Below, piece after piece: positions 34,439 to 45,373 of a stretch of DNA of 64,000 nucleotides. The position numbers and the translations under genes are program-made. Source of the DNA: Porodaedalea pini (lineage: Eukaryota > Basidiomycota > Agaricomycetes > Hymenochaetales > Hymenochaetaceae). Position 1 is the stretch's first letter; the number at the start of each line of letters is the position of its first letter. The notes beneath the pieces were generated by a model. That model saw nothing but the letters and a program-made list of their open reading frames with translations, had not been told where the DNA came from and searched no databases. The stretch covers positions 434,001-498,000 of the forward strand of contig NBAY01000020.1 in assembly GCA_002794775.1 (NCBI GenBank), given 5' to 3'.

Positions 34439-36830
34439 CTAGTTCGAGACAAATGACACCTTCAAGGGCACTTTCGAATCGACGTCGCTGGAGCCTTTGA
34501 CAATAGGATGGTTAACCAAACCCAACGCCCAAAATATATCCGGGCCTGGCTCAAAGACGAATTTCTCGAGGAGCATTGACAGCACTACCTCTATCGAGAA
34601 ATGGTCAATATTAGGATGCGACCTTTACTAATAACCGAAAGTTGCGTACTCATCTCTATTTCTGAGAATCTGAAGCCACTGAAAACTGTATGTTAGCTCC
34701 AGGTAAAGAAGCGATGTGTCAGGAATTCCTACTCACATACATGCCCTCTTGCCGCCGAAGAATGTTAACCTGGGAACATCCACAGACCCGCCTTAGTGAT
34801 TTTTTAGGAAGATACAAGAGGGTAAACTTACATATGCGAGTAAGCACCAGGCAAATGCGCATCATCCACGCTTTTCGGAAGCGGCTTGAGCCAGCGTTCT
34901 GGCTTCCACTCCTCCGCGTCTTCACCCCAGATGGCCTTACTACGATTCGCGCCGATAACAGAAACGTAAACGGTCGTGTTCTTCTTGAGTGGAATTTCCT
35001 TGATCTCCGTCTTCCCGTCAGTGGCTTTGATCGGCCAAAGGAGGGGAAGAACGATGTCTTTCGTCGTTCTATCAGGCTTATATCAGCATCATTGACTACT
35101 TCAGAGAAAAGGACATACATGCGGTTGACCTGCGGGACCGGTGGATGGATACGCAGAGTCTCGCGGCAAACGGCATCGAGCAATGGCAAGGCCATAAGCG
35201 TATCGTAATCAAGATCCCCGTACTCCTTACGAGCCGCGGTGACTTCTTCGCGGAGCTTCGACTGCACTTCTTGATGTTGTGACAAGACAAGAAGTATCCG
35301 GCTGACGGCACTTGACGTGGTGTCGTGTCCCGCAGCAATGAATGTACTGAAAACGAATGATTGTCGGTTTGATGAATTTTCACTTTCAAGGAGGAAAAAT
35401 AAACTACGTCATATGCGCCAATAGCTCCTTCTCAGGTACGGTCGTGGTCCCATCTGCCGCTGATTCCGCCTTCACTTTACGATTATATAAGGTCGTTAGT
35501 TGATTCCACGGAAGCAGGGAATTGCATACTTAGAACACTTAATACGTCTTTTCCCCTTCCGACCTGTGCACGAACGGCATCATCGCCCCTCTCAAGAGCT
35601 TGCCTCTTTACCGTAAGAATTTCCTTCGAATATCCTTCAATGGCATCACTGACTGCAGTCAAGTCCTTGACATTTCTCGAGGGGATTAGTTTCAACAATT
35701 GACGTCTCAGTTGCGCCGGGCCTAATTTGACTCCAATCCAGAGTAAGTGACGGAGGAAGACGAGCTTCGTGGTCATCGGCCTGTTCCAAAGTCAACGAAT
35801 AAGCTTGGAATGGACAGTACTGACTGCGCAGGGAAGGAATAGATGGCGAAGGTAAGGGCAAAGAATATCTCCTACAAGAATTTCTTGATAGCCTCGCAGT
35901 AGTCATTCGTCTGTCTCTCATCAAGAGCGTCGAACGAATAGCCGAATCCACCTTGACCGATACACTCGAGAGCGGAACGGGACATCCAGTTCAAAACATC
36001 GATGTATTCTGTGCCCTTTGAAACTTCATTTCCAACGACTTCACAGAGCTTAAGAGAAAACAGCGCCTTATTCAGTCATATACAGGCAGACATAGAAGGG
36101 TGCAGACACGACCTTGTGTGAGATGGGATAAAATATGGGGAGAAGATCGCGCATGTGCTTGGGGGCGAAGACTGGATTGAGCATCTTGCGCTGTCTCTTA
36201 TGCTGCTCTCCTAGATTACAAATTATCGGGTAAAGTAAATTCAGTACGAGTTGAATAGTTGACGCAGATGGCATGTCGTGAAACTAGCTGCTTACCGAGA
36301 ACACCCAGAAGACTTGGGCCCATCACGAGTCCAAATGTTCTGTATGTATGTCAGCTCCTGTACAAGGTTTTAGATATGCACTTACAATAAAAATAGATCC
36401 GTTTCTTCGTAGACATCCTGATCTTTGATTGCGATGTGGCGCAAAGCAAGCGGATCCGTGACGTAGAGCTGCTGGACCTACAAGAGTACTAAGGAGTCAG
36501 CATCCATGGAGGTGTGGGATCGATAGTGCTCGAATAAGAACACGCACTCCGAACATCATATCAAGGCGCGCGACGCCTCCATACTTCTTATATAGCTCTT
36601 CATGGAATTCCCATCCTTGCGGACTGAATAGTCGATCGAAGTCGCCTGCGTGATAGTCGTTATACGAGGGCCTTTCTCGGGCGTCTTCAGTTCATACCTT
36701 TCCACCAAGAAGCCCGCCGCGGACCAGGAATGTAAGACAGATAGCGTCGTGAGCTAACGAAGTGAAGTAACTGCCACACGATGACCGCTACGACAGAGAG
36801 CACAATAACTTGAGGAGCAGAAGTCTCCAT
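34439..36830 (-). CDS. Cytochrome P450 monooxygenase, intact
   Basis: Membrane-anchored haem-thiolate monooxygenase of the ER. The start METSAPQVIVLSVVAVIVWQ at 36830 gives an N-terminal membrane helix, then the hinge YIPGPRRASWWKG. The protein is split by at least ten short introns that splice in frame. Motifs in order are EQHKRQRKMLNPVFAPKHMR (helix C), ALECIGQGGFGYSFDAL, the I-helix FIAAGHDTTSS, the ExxR motif in CRETLRIHPPVPQVNR, EWKPERW, and the haem loop FFGGKRACIGFRFSE with the Cys ligand. It ends PLKVSFVSN, stop at 34439. The estimated length is about 530 aa, usual for fungal P450s. The CYP family cannot be assigned by eye. It sits between the two OYE paralogs, so a shared pathway or detoxification cluster is possible. 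Confidence 0.88.
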
Positions 36831-38354
36831 GTCCGGGGAACGCGTTGCAAGATTATGAGGGATGAGGGATGAAGCACCTTGTTCTTATACCATAGAAATA
36901 CCCAACCTTTTCACGACGATTGCAGTGACTGATAACCGCAAGAACAGTTCATCACATCGAGCACAGAGGAACACTCCATGAGCATTCAAAAAGGCGTCAT
37001 AGGACTTCTTTTGACCTTGTGAGCCAGTAACCGCGGGCCATCTGCATTTTCATATATCATTAACGTATGGAAGAAGCAAGTTATGTGGGAAGCACACAGA
37101 GGAAGGATCATCGATAGGCCAACGATTCAGTTTTGGGGCACTATTTGGTGGAGAAAGTACGTACTGTATACCTTGGTGAATACGGATTCAATTGAACGAA
37201 ACCTTCGGACATGCCTATCAAAAGACTGATCACCTCCGCTCCGTTGAATGTTAAACTGACTTCGCAGAAGCCTATTGAACAAGGCTTTCAACAGAACATT
37301 AGTAGTATATATATCTTGAAGCACTAGCTGCATAGAGATTATAGGAAATAAAATAAAAACACTGACTCTGCGTCTATCTCTTACGATATCAGACGATGCT
37401 GTCCAGTAGCCGGTAAATTTCCAGAGAGCTAAAGCATCAGGGATAAGTGTAGCTGAGTTCCGACTCGGAATTATCATGTCAGCTCGAAGTATGATGGCGA
37501 AGTGCGATGGGTCGCTTCCACAGCTTCTCCTCAAACGCAAGTAGGTAGGGCACTCCCAGGCCGGAGACAACAATACATAGTATGCAGAGAAAAGAAGAGC
37601 GAAGAAGTCGGCCAATTTATGATCTTTACAGACCCTGATACCGACTCGGAGAGTCGCGGGATGTGGAGATGTGCATCCATAATTGAAGCGGAGTCCAAAC
37701 CCAGGCAACAGTTTTGAGACGTCGCGTTTAATCTCCGCCCCTCTTCCGAACCCCTACCGGGCCCTACGACCTTACCGCTAGGAGTAATCTTCAGACTTTT
37801 TTACGACGAAGGACTCACCTTTACGAATACATTTATTCACAGACATGAATAGCACTTCCGTTGTAGCGTATTGTTGTGTCCAAGCATCTAAAATGTACGT
37901 TCATCTGCCAGTGCATCAGGGCGTCTGACGGATCTATCAAATTAAGCTTTAGTATAACACTATATATATACAGAATTGCTTTTTGTACTTGATAACTGCA
38001 GCCCATCAGAGTTACAAGAGCAGGCAAGAAAGATGTGCTCCGACTCGTAGTCTCGCATTGCCAGATATGTAGAGGATGAGTGCTGTCAGTGGAGGATGAA
38101 GGGAAATATAAGGACTCAGGGCACTGATCTGACTTAAGTTGTTGCCACCAGAATGAGAGAGACAAGTTGAAGAAGTTTCGTTAGCCCGTTCAGTCAGGAG
38201 ATTCTATATGTATGCTTTGTACCGGCAATATAATGTACTTGTTCAAGCTCAAGCTCAGGCTGTGGGCGGACATGTATATGTCGATCCTCCAGGTGCGACA
38301 ATAAAACAGCACCAAGTTACCGTGGACTTACGCTTTCTGCATGCGAAGCCTGTA
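36831..38354. other. Region upstream of P450, one unrecognised long frame
   Basis: A minus-strand open frame of 193 codons (37708-37127) includes FFALLFSAYYVLLSPAWECP and KFTGYWTASSDIVRD. It could be a gene fragment, but no splice partner or family is evident. The frame at 37833-38165 looks random. The stretch ends at the TA target of the next MITE. Confidence 0.3.
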
Positions 38355-39113
38355 CAGTCTCCTGACAAAAGTTTTTGCACCTGACTTTTCACATGTAATC
38401 TTGAAATTATACTCTCACATTTCAACCACTGCCCTCAACAAAATTCAGGCATACTTTATACATTATAAGTAATATATATACAAGATTTGAAGGAGAAATA
38501 TGAAGATTTGAGCTGGCAATGACCTATTCATTGTTTTCCCTTTTATGTGTATATGCACTTTCCAGGCATCCAAAAAATCCCATAAATTCATACTGAGTAG
38601 ATACTATACAGATATATATGTCTGCAAAGTTTACTACTGTAATTCTATTTTGTTGAATTTATATGAGCCAAAGAGTAATGAAAATTACACCCAAATTTGT
38701 ATGCGTACTCGGGCCTCCCAGACTGAAATTTCAAGACTTTTGCTTCACCAAACTTGCATGCACTGCTTCACTTTACAGAGAGCTGTGAAAAATCCTATAA
38801 ATTCACAATGAGTAAACACCTTTCAAATCTACAGGGCAGGATTTTTTCAGATCCTGAATTTATTTCTCTGTATTTATATGAGCCAAAGTGTGCCGAAAAA
38901 AGCACCATTTTTGTGCATATATCCAGACCCCCCAAAATGTCATTAATATTCCCAGCTTACCTTTCAATGTATCTGCTTCAAATTTTGCATAAACATTAAT
39001 TATCATGTAAAAAGTATGCTTGAAGTTTTTGAAGGGCAGTGGTAAAAAATTAGCGATGCAATTTGCAAAAAACATGAAAATCAGGACGCGCAAAAACTTT
39101 TGTCAGGGGACTG
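38355..39113. mobile_element. 759-bp TA-flanked MITE (copy 2 of the family in the NLR)
   Basis: The ends are CAGTCTCCTGACAAAAG at the left and CTTTTGTCAGGGGACTG at the right, with TA at 38353-38354 and 39114-39115. It aligns with copy 1 (15736-16488) over its whole length with few substitutions and small indels (for example an extra 6 bp near 38940), in the same orientation. One left-end base differs from copy 1 (CAGTCT against CAGTCC). Confidence 0.9.
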
Positions 39114-39348
39114 TACTACGAGTACGACGGCCGATTAGCTGATTTTCGAATTGATAGGAGCCCGTTCTCCTTTTCACACACTCCCTCTATTATTCTGTAC
39201 TTAATATTCACAGTACAGATACCTAGTTTGCTTGTACATGTCCACTATCCAACTGTCTCAGAGCTCAGTACAGCAGGTAAAAGGTAAAAGGTGTATTCTT
39301 TTGTTGTTTTTTCGAAAAGTCACGTGCACATAGTCACACAAACCGCTG

Positions 39349-39814
39349 TGTCACCGCGAAGTCCAATTACAACAACACCCTAGATGTTCCCACATCGGTC
39401 GTCAGTCAAGAACGAGCGGCTCGCATATCTGTGGCAACACCCGAAGATTTTGCCAGTAGATACGAACGAATCAGAGACGAGAACGGAGTGTCGCACGGCA
39501 CATATACCCTAGTGAACAAAACGTGCTGAACGGCAGCAAATAAGCGAGCACTGCAAGCGGGTCAATATCTTAGTTTACCAAGTGAAGATGACGACCGGGT
39601 TAGCCTTCGAAGCAGGCGAATTTCGAAGCAGAACATGTTGGAGGATGAGACTGCACGTTCGGTACACAGGCTGAAGACCAAAGGCAATGCGTCCAAGCAA
39701 TCTATCGGCAGCCCAACAAGGCCTAGTACAATACAAGAAACTCGAATGCTTTCCCGACCTTTCTCCATCATCTTTCTAGTGTACCAGATGATGGCATATT
39801 TCGGCTTACACTAG
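39349..39814 (+). pseudogene. Unrecognised coding remnant with one in-frame stop
   Basis: A continuous frame from about 39349 to a TAG at 39812-39814 is interrupted by a single TGA near 39527. It reads QERAARISVATPEDFASRYE, RIRDENGVSHGTYTLVNKTC, then after the stop SLPSEDDDRVSLRSRRISKQ and MLEDETARSVHRLKTKGNAS. The composition is clearly coding-like (polar, charged). It may be the middle of a decayed gene. No family recognised. Confidence 0.4.
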
Positions 39815-40582
39815 CCGTGCACTGCGGCGAGGTCCGGATTACCATTTTCGAGCTCGAGGGCCATGAGATCATGACTCGCCTACCCTCAACACGTTAAGCT
39901 CGCTCAGCGTGCCAGTCGCACTCCCGCGGCCGTCAAACTATCTTTCGCGAGCTTCCACTCTTGATCAGCCGATGCTGCACGTCTCAGCAAGTACATGCTT
40001 GTAGTCCGATGGTGCACACCTCATCGAGTGTGAGCACAAGTCTACCATCTTCGCACTCTTCGTCGTTCTTCTCCTCGAAAAACTGTCTCTGCATCATCAG
40101 GCACTTTCTCCTGTTCTATCAGGCTCTCCACTATCCTGAGAGTGCTGAAGGTAGCATGATCGCCAGTGCGCTCGTCGTCCTTGCGCAAGGACGTTGGGTG
40201 GGCGAAAAGGCCGAGCTATTAAAATCTCTTCCCTGCAATCATAACTACTTTGCAGAATTTTATTAGTCCTTGGGACGAAACAGATGCGCCAGCTGTTCGA
40301 TATCTTTGAGACGCTCCCATTTCCAAGGTCCCGCTGGGCACATCCCACAGCTCGTCCAGTTTTTCCTCCGATACTGTGCAAATCGTCCATTTGACAGGCT
40401 CTCATCGGGGCCCCCAACACATATTAATAAACCGCGAAACGGTGAGTGAGTTCATCGTGATCTCCTTAATCCCCGGCGAACTGTCAAAAACTCTATTCTG
40501 GGACAAGAAAGAGAGAAGAGAACCAGAAGTCCTCAAAGAAGGTGATGGTGACTTCGGCTGGATCGCCATAACTCAATATTAG
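39815..40582. other. Degenerate DNA between two remnants
   Basis: The minus strand shows broken coding-like pieces (for example EEKLDELWDVPSGTL near 40350 and SLIEQEKVPDDAETV near 40100) with stops between them. These may be downstream parts of paralog C or of another gene. The 40376-40582 plus-strand frame is not convincing. Confidence 0.25.
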
Positions 40583-40907
40583 TCAATAGTACCCTGCGCT
40601 GGCATTACACATGGGTATGAGGAACATGCGGATTTCTCGGACGATACGCAGACTCACGATTAACTCAGCTAGTGGGGTAGGACCTTCAGTTCGAGCGAAG
40701 GAAGCAGCTAATTTCCTGATGGTGAGTGCAAATATCTGAAACGCCGTACGCAGAGATTTCTCCTTTTCAACCAACTTCTGTCTCTGTTGTTTCCACGGAT
40801 GGAGAACTCGCAATTCCACTATGCGAACAACTTGGCATGCGATAGCGGAGAAGCTACCACGAATGCGGCAGAGGCAGCCTTCTTCAGCTTGAAGATGAAG
40901 CGGGGCA
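40583..40907 (-). pseudogene. Third helical-domain family remnant (paralog C)
   Basis: The start MPRFIFKLKKAASAAF (ATG at 40907-40905) matches the N-terminus of paralogs A and B, and the 60 bp upstream match their 5' flanks. The frame then stops after about 30 codons. A second frame at 40819-40583 contains KLVEKEKSLRTAFQIFALTI and RKLAASFARTEGPTPLAEL, which aligns without gaps to the KMVKVKKVLATTLSVVVLGL block of paralog B, but weakly. The linker region appears deleted. It is divergent from the second OYE gene, just as paralog B is divergent from the first. Confidence 0.5.
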
Positions 40908-40969
40908 TGAGTCCGTTGCTGACTAGTTGCATTTTATATGATGAAGAGCCTGCGGGTGCAAACATGCAT

Positions 40970-41587
40970 AAACACGTGGATAAAGACTCGGAAGAGAAAG
41001 AAGTTTTAACTATTCCAAGTCATCAAGGCACACCGTCCTTGCGAAATTCTGACTGCTGAACTCACCACTGTTGTCATCGAACTGTGTAATTCGGAGCTCA
41101 AGTTATGTGCTAGAATCCTTCTGACTCATCACGCCTCTCGAGCTCTGGCTTCTGCTTCGATCTTCGCGGCTGTCCGAAGCTCGGCGCGAAATCCACGGGG
41201 AGTACCTCGGGCTAAATAATTTTTTCTTGACATTTCTAAGTATTTGTAGCTCGGCATTACTAGGCTCCGAAATGAGCGTGGAACTGTCTTTATGCGACTC
41301 ATAGAGGGATTGCTTTGTGAGGCTAGGCTTTCTCAGACTAAGAGTCACTTTTTCAGCTCAGCACTAATTCCGATCCACTTCTTCAATCAGAAGAGCAGTC
41401 TGCAGTCATACATTGATCGTAAGGCGCTTCTTTCTGCTTAGCAAGCGTCTCTCGTCGAGGGTATTAAGGCTGGTGCTCGGAGGCGTATCTACTATCCATC
41501 ATTTACGAAAAACCTTGATAAAGGTGAGTGTCTGGATTCACTTCTGAGCACTCACGTCTAATCTTTAGCCTCTTCCACCGAATTCAG
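40970..41587. other. Intergenic upstream of OYE2
   Basis: About 620 bp, no gene recognised. Frames at 40787-41059 and 41103-41348 look fortuitous. Confidence 0.35.
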
Positions 41588-42937
41588 ATGACGACTGTAG
41601 ACGCGAAGCTTTTTCAATCCGTCCGCGTTGGTGACATTGAACTCGCGCATCGCGTTGTGCATGCGCCGCTCACACGTTTTCGAGCCGACGATGCACACGT
41701 CCCGACGGACATGATGGTTGACTACTATGCACAACGTGCGAGCGTCCCGGGCACGTTGCTCATTGCCGAGGGGACTTTCATCGCAGCGCGGGCGTCCGGC
41801 TACGACGGAGTGCCTGGGATATGGAGTGATGAGCAGGTCAAGGGATGGAGAAAGGTATGAGATTCCTGCTAAAGTTTCCGAGCAGGGTTCTTGACGGATA
41901 TTATAGGTTGTAGATGCTGTCCATGCGCAGGGCTCATATATATACCTGCAACTCTGGCAACTTGGGCGTGCAGCCATGCCTTCGATCCTCTCACAACCCG
42001 ATTCTCCGAAGAATCCAGGCGGACCCTATCCCTATGTGTCTGCATCCGATATCCCTCTTAAAGACAAGGACGGCATCAAGCCACGGCCTTTAACACACGA
42101 TGAGATTCTCGAATATATTGAACTGTTCGGCACGGCAGCGCATAATGCTGTGCATCGTGCAGGCTTCGATGGCGTTGAGATACACGGCGCACACGGCTAC
42201 CTTGTTGACCAGTTTACACAAGACTTGTCGAATAAGCGTACGGATCAGTGGGGAGGCAGCATGGAAAACCGGACGCGGTTCGCGTTTGAAGTAGTCAAGA
42301 AGATTGTGAGCGTCGTGGGCGAGGAGAAGACAAGTATTCGATTGAGTCCTTACAGCACTTTTCAGGGTTAAGCGCTCGTTCTTTTGAAAAGTTTGATTTC
42401 ACGCTGATCGACGCTCATATCAGATATGCACATGGACCATCCGGAGCCGACATTTGCGTACCTAGTCGCGCGCATTCGTGAGGCATACCCGCGCCTGGCC
42501 TACCTTCACCTTATCGAGCCCCGTGTTGCTGGTGGTTCGGATCGTACGCCGCTCTCTGGCGAGTCGACCGACTTTCTGCGTGCCATCTGGAACGGTCCGA
42601 ACACTGCAAAGAACAACTCGGTCTTTATCAGCGCTGGTGGTTACACACGCGAAAGCGCGTTAGAGTGTGCGGAGACGAAAGGTGATCTTATTGCATTTGG
42701 GCGGTATTTTATCTCAAACGTGCGTCTAAGTATTTTTATTCTTGCGTCATAATTACGGACTGACCCGTTCTCTAGCCCGACTTACCTGCGCGGATAGAGA
42801 AGGATATCCCTTTCACGCCTTATGACCGCGACTTGTTCTATGTGCCCGGTGTCCCGGATGGATACGTTGACTATGCCTTTGCTGATGCGGAGGCAGAGGC
42901 CTTGTACAAAGCAACGAAGAGCGAGCGTTCCAAGTGA
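41588..42937 (+). CDS. Old yellow enzyme family NAD(P)H:flavin oxidoreductase (OYE2)
   Basis: Close paralog of OYE1 with the same expected chemistry: FMN-bound ene-reductase, substrate unknown. Exons 41588-41854, 41907-42366, 42424-42719 and 42776-42937 give about 394 aa. The first and third exon lengths (267 and 296 nt) equal those of OYE1, and all three intron positions and phases are conserved. Motifs [66 protein letters not shown] and GRYFISNPDLPARI are intact. Differences cluster at surface positions and the C-terminus (ends KSERSK). The second donor is GTTAAG instead of GTACGA. It lies in the same orientation as OYE1, 9.4 kb away. Confidence 0.93.
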
Positions 42938-43924
42938 GCTGGTGGAGATAAACGTAGATCATAGATTATATATACAGGAGGCTGAGTAGCATTGTCTGTT
43001 GTTTAACTATAAACATGGTTAAGGTGCACTAAGCGCATTGTTCAAAACCGGCCTCCGGATTCTAGTGAGAAGCCCGGTTTAGGGTATAATAAGATTTATG
43101 ATGTCGTTACAGGCCGTTGAGTAACAATCTTAATGGCTTGCAGTGCAAGCAGAACAATGCATATCTGGAGTTCGGATAGCATTTCCTGGCAGGATACCGA
43201 GCGAAGACGAGGGAGTCATTGCCTATGGTTGCATTTAAAGTGGTACTCTTTATGAAATTGAGTGACAAGTGAGATAATATATGCTGTCCAAATGTAAAAG
43301 ACTGACTCCAGCCTTCCGCACTCGGCAGTGTCACCGCACAGCATCAGACATTTGATCCCTGCACGTAGGACAGACTATCCTGATGTAGGTGTGGCTATAC
43401 GCGACAAGACTTTTCAGAAGGACTATCAAGACGAGGTGCTTGAGGATGCACATAAAGCTTACATGCAATAAACTGCACCAACAGGTGCAGAATGCCAACA
43501 CATACCATGGTCACCAGGAATCTCCGCCATCCAAGTCAAACCCTCTTAACTTCACCCAAAAATTGCTTTTGAAGCCAGGCAGATGATCGGGATCCTGTGA
43601 GGACTTTTCCATGATTAAGGACACGGTTGGATTCAAGAAAATACACATTCAGTTTAACTTGGCTGGGATTGACCACTGGCATGCGTGATGCGTCTGCCGA
43701 GATGCTGGATCTGTTGGGTGTGTCGCGACTCATGACTCACTGATCTTCATGTGAACATGACGCTCTACTTTTGCTATGTTACATTAATATTGTTAGTTGC
43801 ATAGCTCTGGACTCCACTTTGGCTGACTCTCGGGCCTGTGTTAAAGAATATTGCAGAAACTAGACCTGGTGTGGGCAGTATTAATGACTTGTTTTGTCAG
43901 ACTAACGACCCAAGATCAATATCT
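42938..43924. other. Transition zone into AT-rich transposon DNA
   Basis: No gene recognised. Frames at 43107-43334, 43389-43586 and 43536-43733 are short and unconvincing. Base composition falls toward AT from here rightward. Confidence 0.35.
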
Positions 43925-44439
43925 AGTATGGTCGGACCAGATCTCGAATTTATGGTAGGCGCTGAGGAGGTATTGTCACCACTCCTTTAGTGCCGAAATG
44001 ATCATGAGCATCTCTTTGTCATAGATCTCATAGTTTCATTCAGCTGGTAGTAGCGCCTCTGACCTGTAGGCGATCACCCTCCACTTCCCCTCCTGCTTTT
44101 GCAACAGCACACCACCTAGTGTGAAGTTCAATGAGTCCACCTCAACATGGAATTGGTCATCATCATTGGTGATCATGAGGACTGGAGGTGAACTGAGACG
44201 ATGTTTCAGTTTCTTAAATGCTTTCTGCTGTTCGGTCTCCCATACCCAGCCCTTCTTTCTGGTTAGCAACGTTAGTGGTTGGACCACTTTACTGTAGTCC
44301 TTGATGAAGCACTGTAACCAGTTGCCCATACCAAGGAACTTCTGAAGTTCCTTGAGGTTTCTTGGTACAGGCCAGTCTGCAATCACCCTCATCTTAGCTA
44401 GGTCAGCCTTGACTTCACTGTTATCAATGATGTGGCCGA

Positions 44440-45373
44440 TGTAGATCCTGACTTAGGGGTGTCTGGGATCAGCAGTCCTTTTGGGGACGTGATCGCATTG
44501 TTCTGGGAGGTTAGGGGTAGACTGCGGTAAGATCACTCAACGTACCGGTACGCATCAGTACGCTTTGGTACGCACCGGTATGTGTCGATTTCGAGAACTA
44601 AGGTCGGGAACTCCTGATGGGTCTGTACTTGACTGGTACAGAGTCGGTACGTGCGGGTAATCAACGCTGGTATGGTGTGGTCACGATGAGCGACGAGGTT
44701 CGAGTTATGGAGTAAGAGACGAGAGACGGTTTCGAGAGACGAGATGCTAAGACGAAGATGGAACGACTACGAGTTTTACGAGAACTAAGACGGATCGCAC
44801 TCAAGTTACCCTATCTGAGGGAGACTCTGTGGTAGAACTTACTTGTCCTCTACCTACGACATGGGGTGCATATTTATACTAAGTCCAAAGATCTATCTAC
44901 AGTTAATAATTTCCATACAGGCATAACGTGCATATCAGTTGAAACATAGAGAAGTCGAAGAGAAAAGTCATAGGTCATAGAGGCATGCATAGAGCACATA
45001 GAAATCAGAAGAACATAGGAAAAACATAAATCATAATGAAGAAAAATGTCTGCATCGCGTCTGACCATACCGATGCTCCACCAGAACTCAGATCGTCCAA
45101 TCGGTACATGGCTCCTGTTGTCGTACAGCAGTCCGGTACGCATCTTGGCTGTATGCTCCATGTGACCGTGTCCCTAATTGTCCAGATAAGATCTCCAGTA
45201 CGTTCCATCATGCATTCAGAGGTCTCGGAACGTGTTGCTGACACGATCGTGAGGTTCTGATTTGAAACCGGACAGATCGGATTGAGTCTGGTACTGATTG
45301 GTACACGTCGGAACCAGTTCTTGAGTGCTTCTGGAGTGATCGGCGGTGATGGGACAATTGGCACGGCTCTACA
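44440..45373 (-). mobile_element. Solo LTR (934 bp) inserted in the Gypsy pol region
   Basis: The element has TGTAG...CTACA ends and a perfect 4-bp target duplication, CCGA, at 44436-44439 and 45374-45377. Removing it rejoins the host Gypsy frame as KYLGHIIDNS. The homologous copy at 49569-50499 lies in the opposite orientation. No internal domain lies between paired LTRs, so this is a solo LTR or a short LTR-like non-autonomous element. It is rich in GGTACG/CGTACC-type words. Confidence 0.8.

Noticed and set aside
37833..38165. 110-codon minus-strand frame
   Set aside because: Composition is random-like, with no splice partner or motif.
44874..45364. Minus-strand frames of 95 and 119 codons
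   Set aside because: They lie within the solo LTR and recur, diverged, in the other LTR copy; no protein motif.
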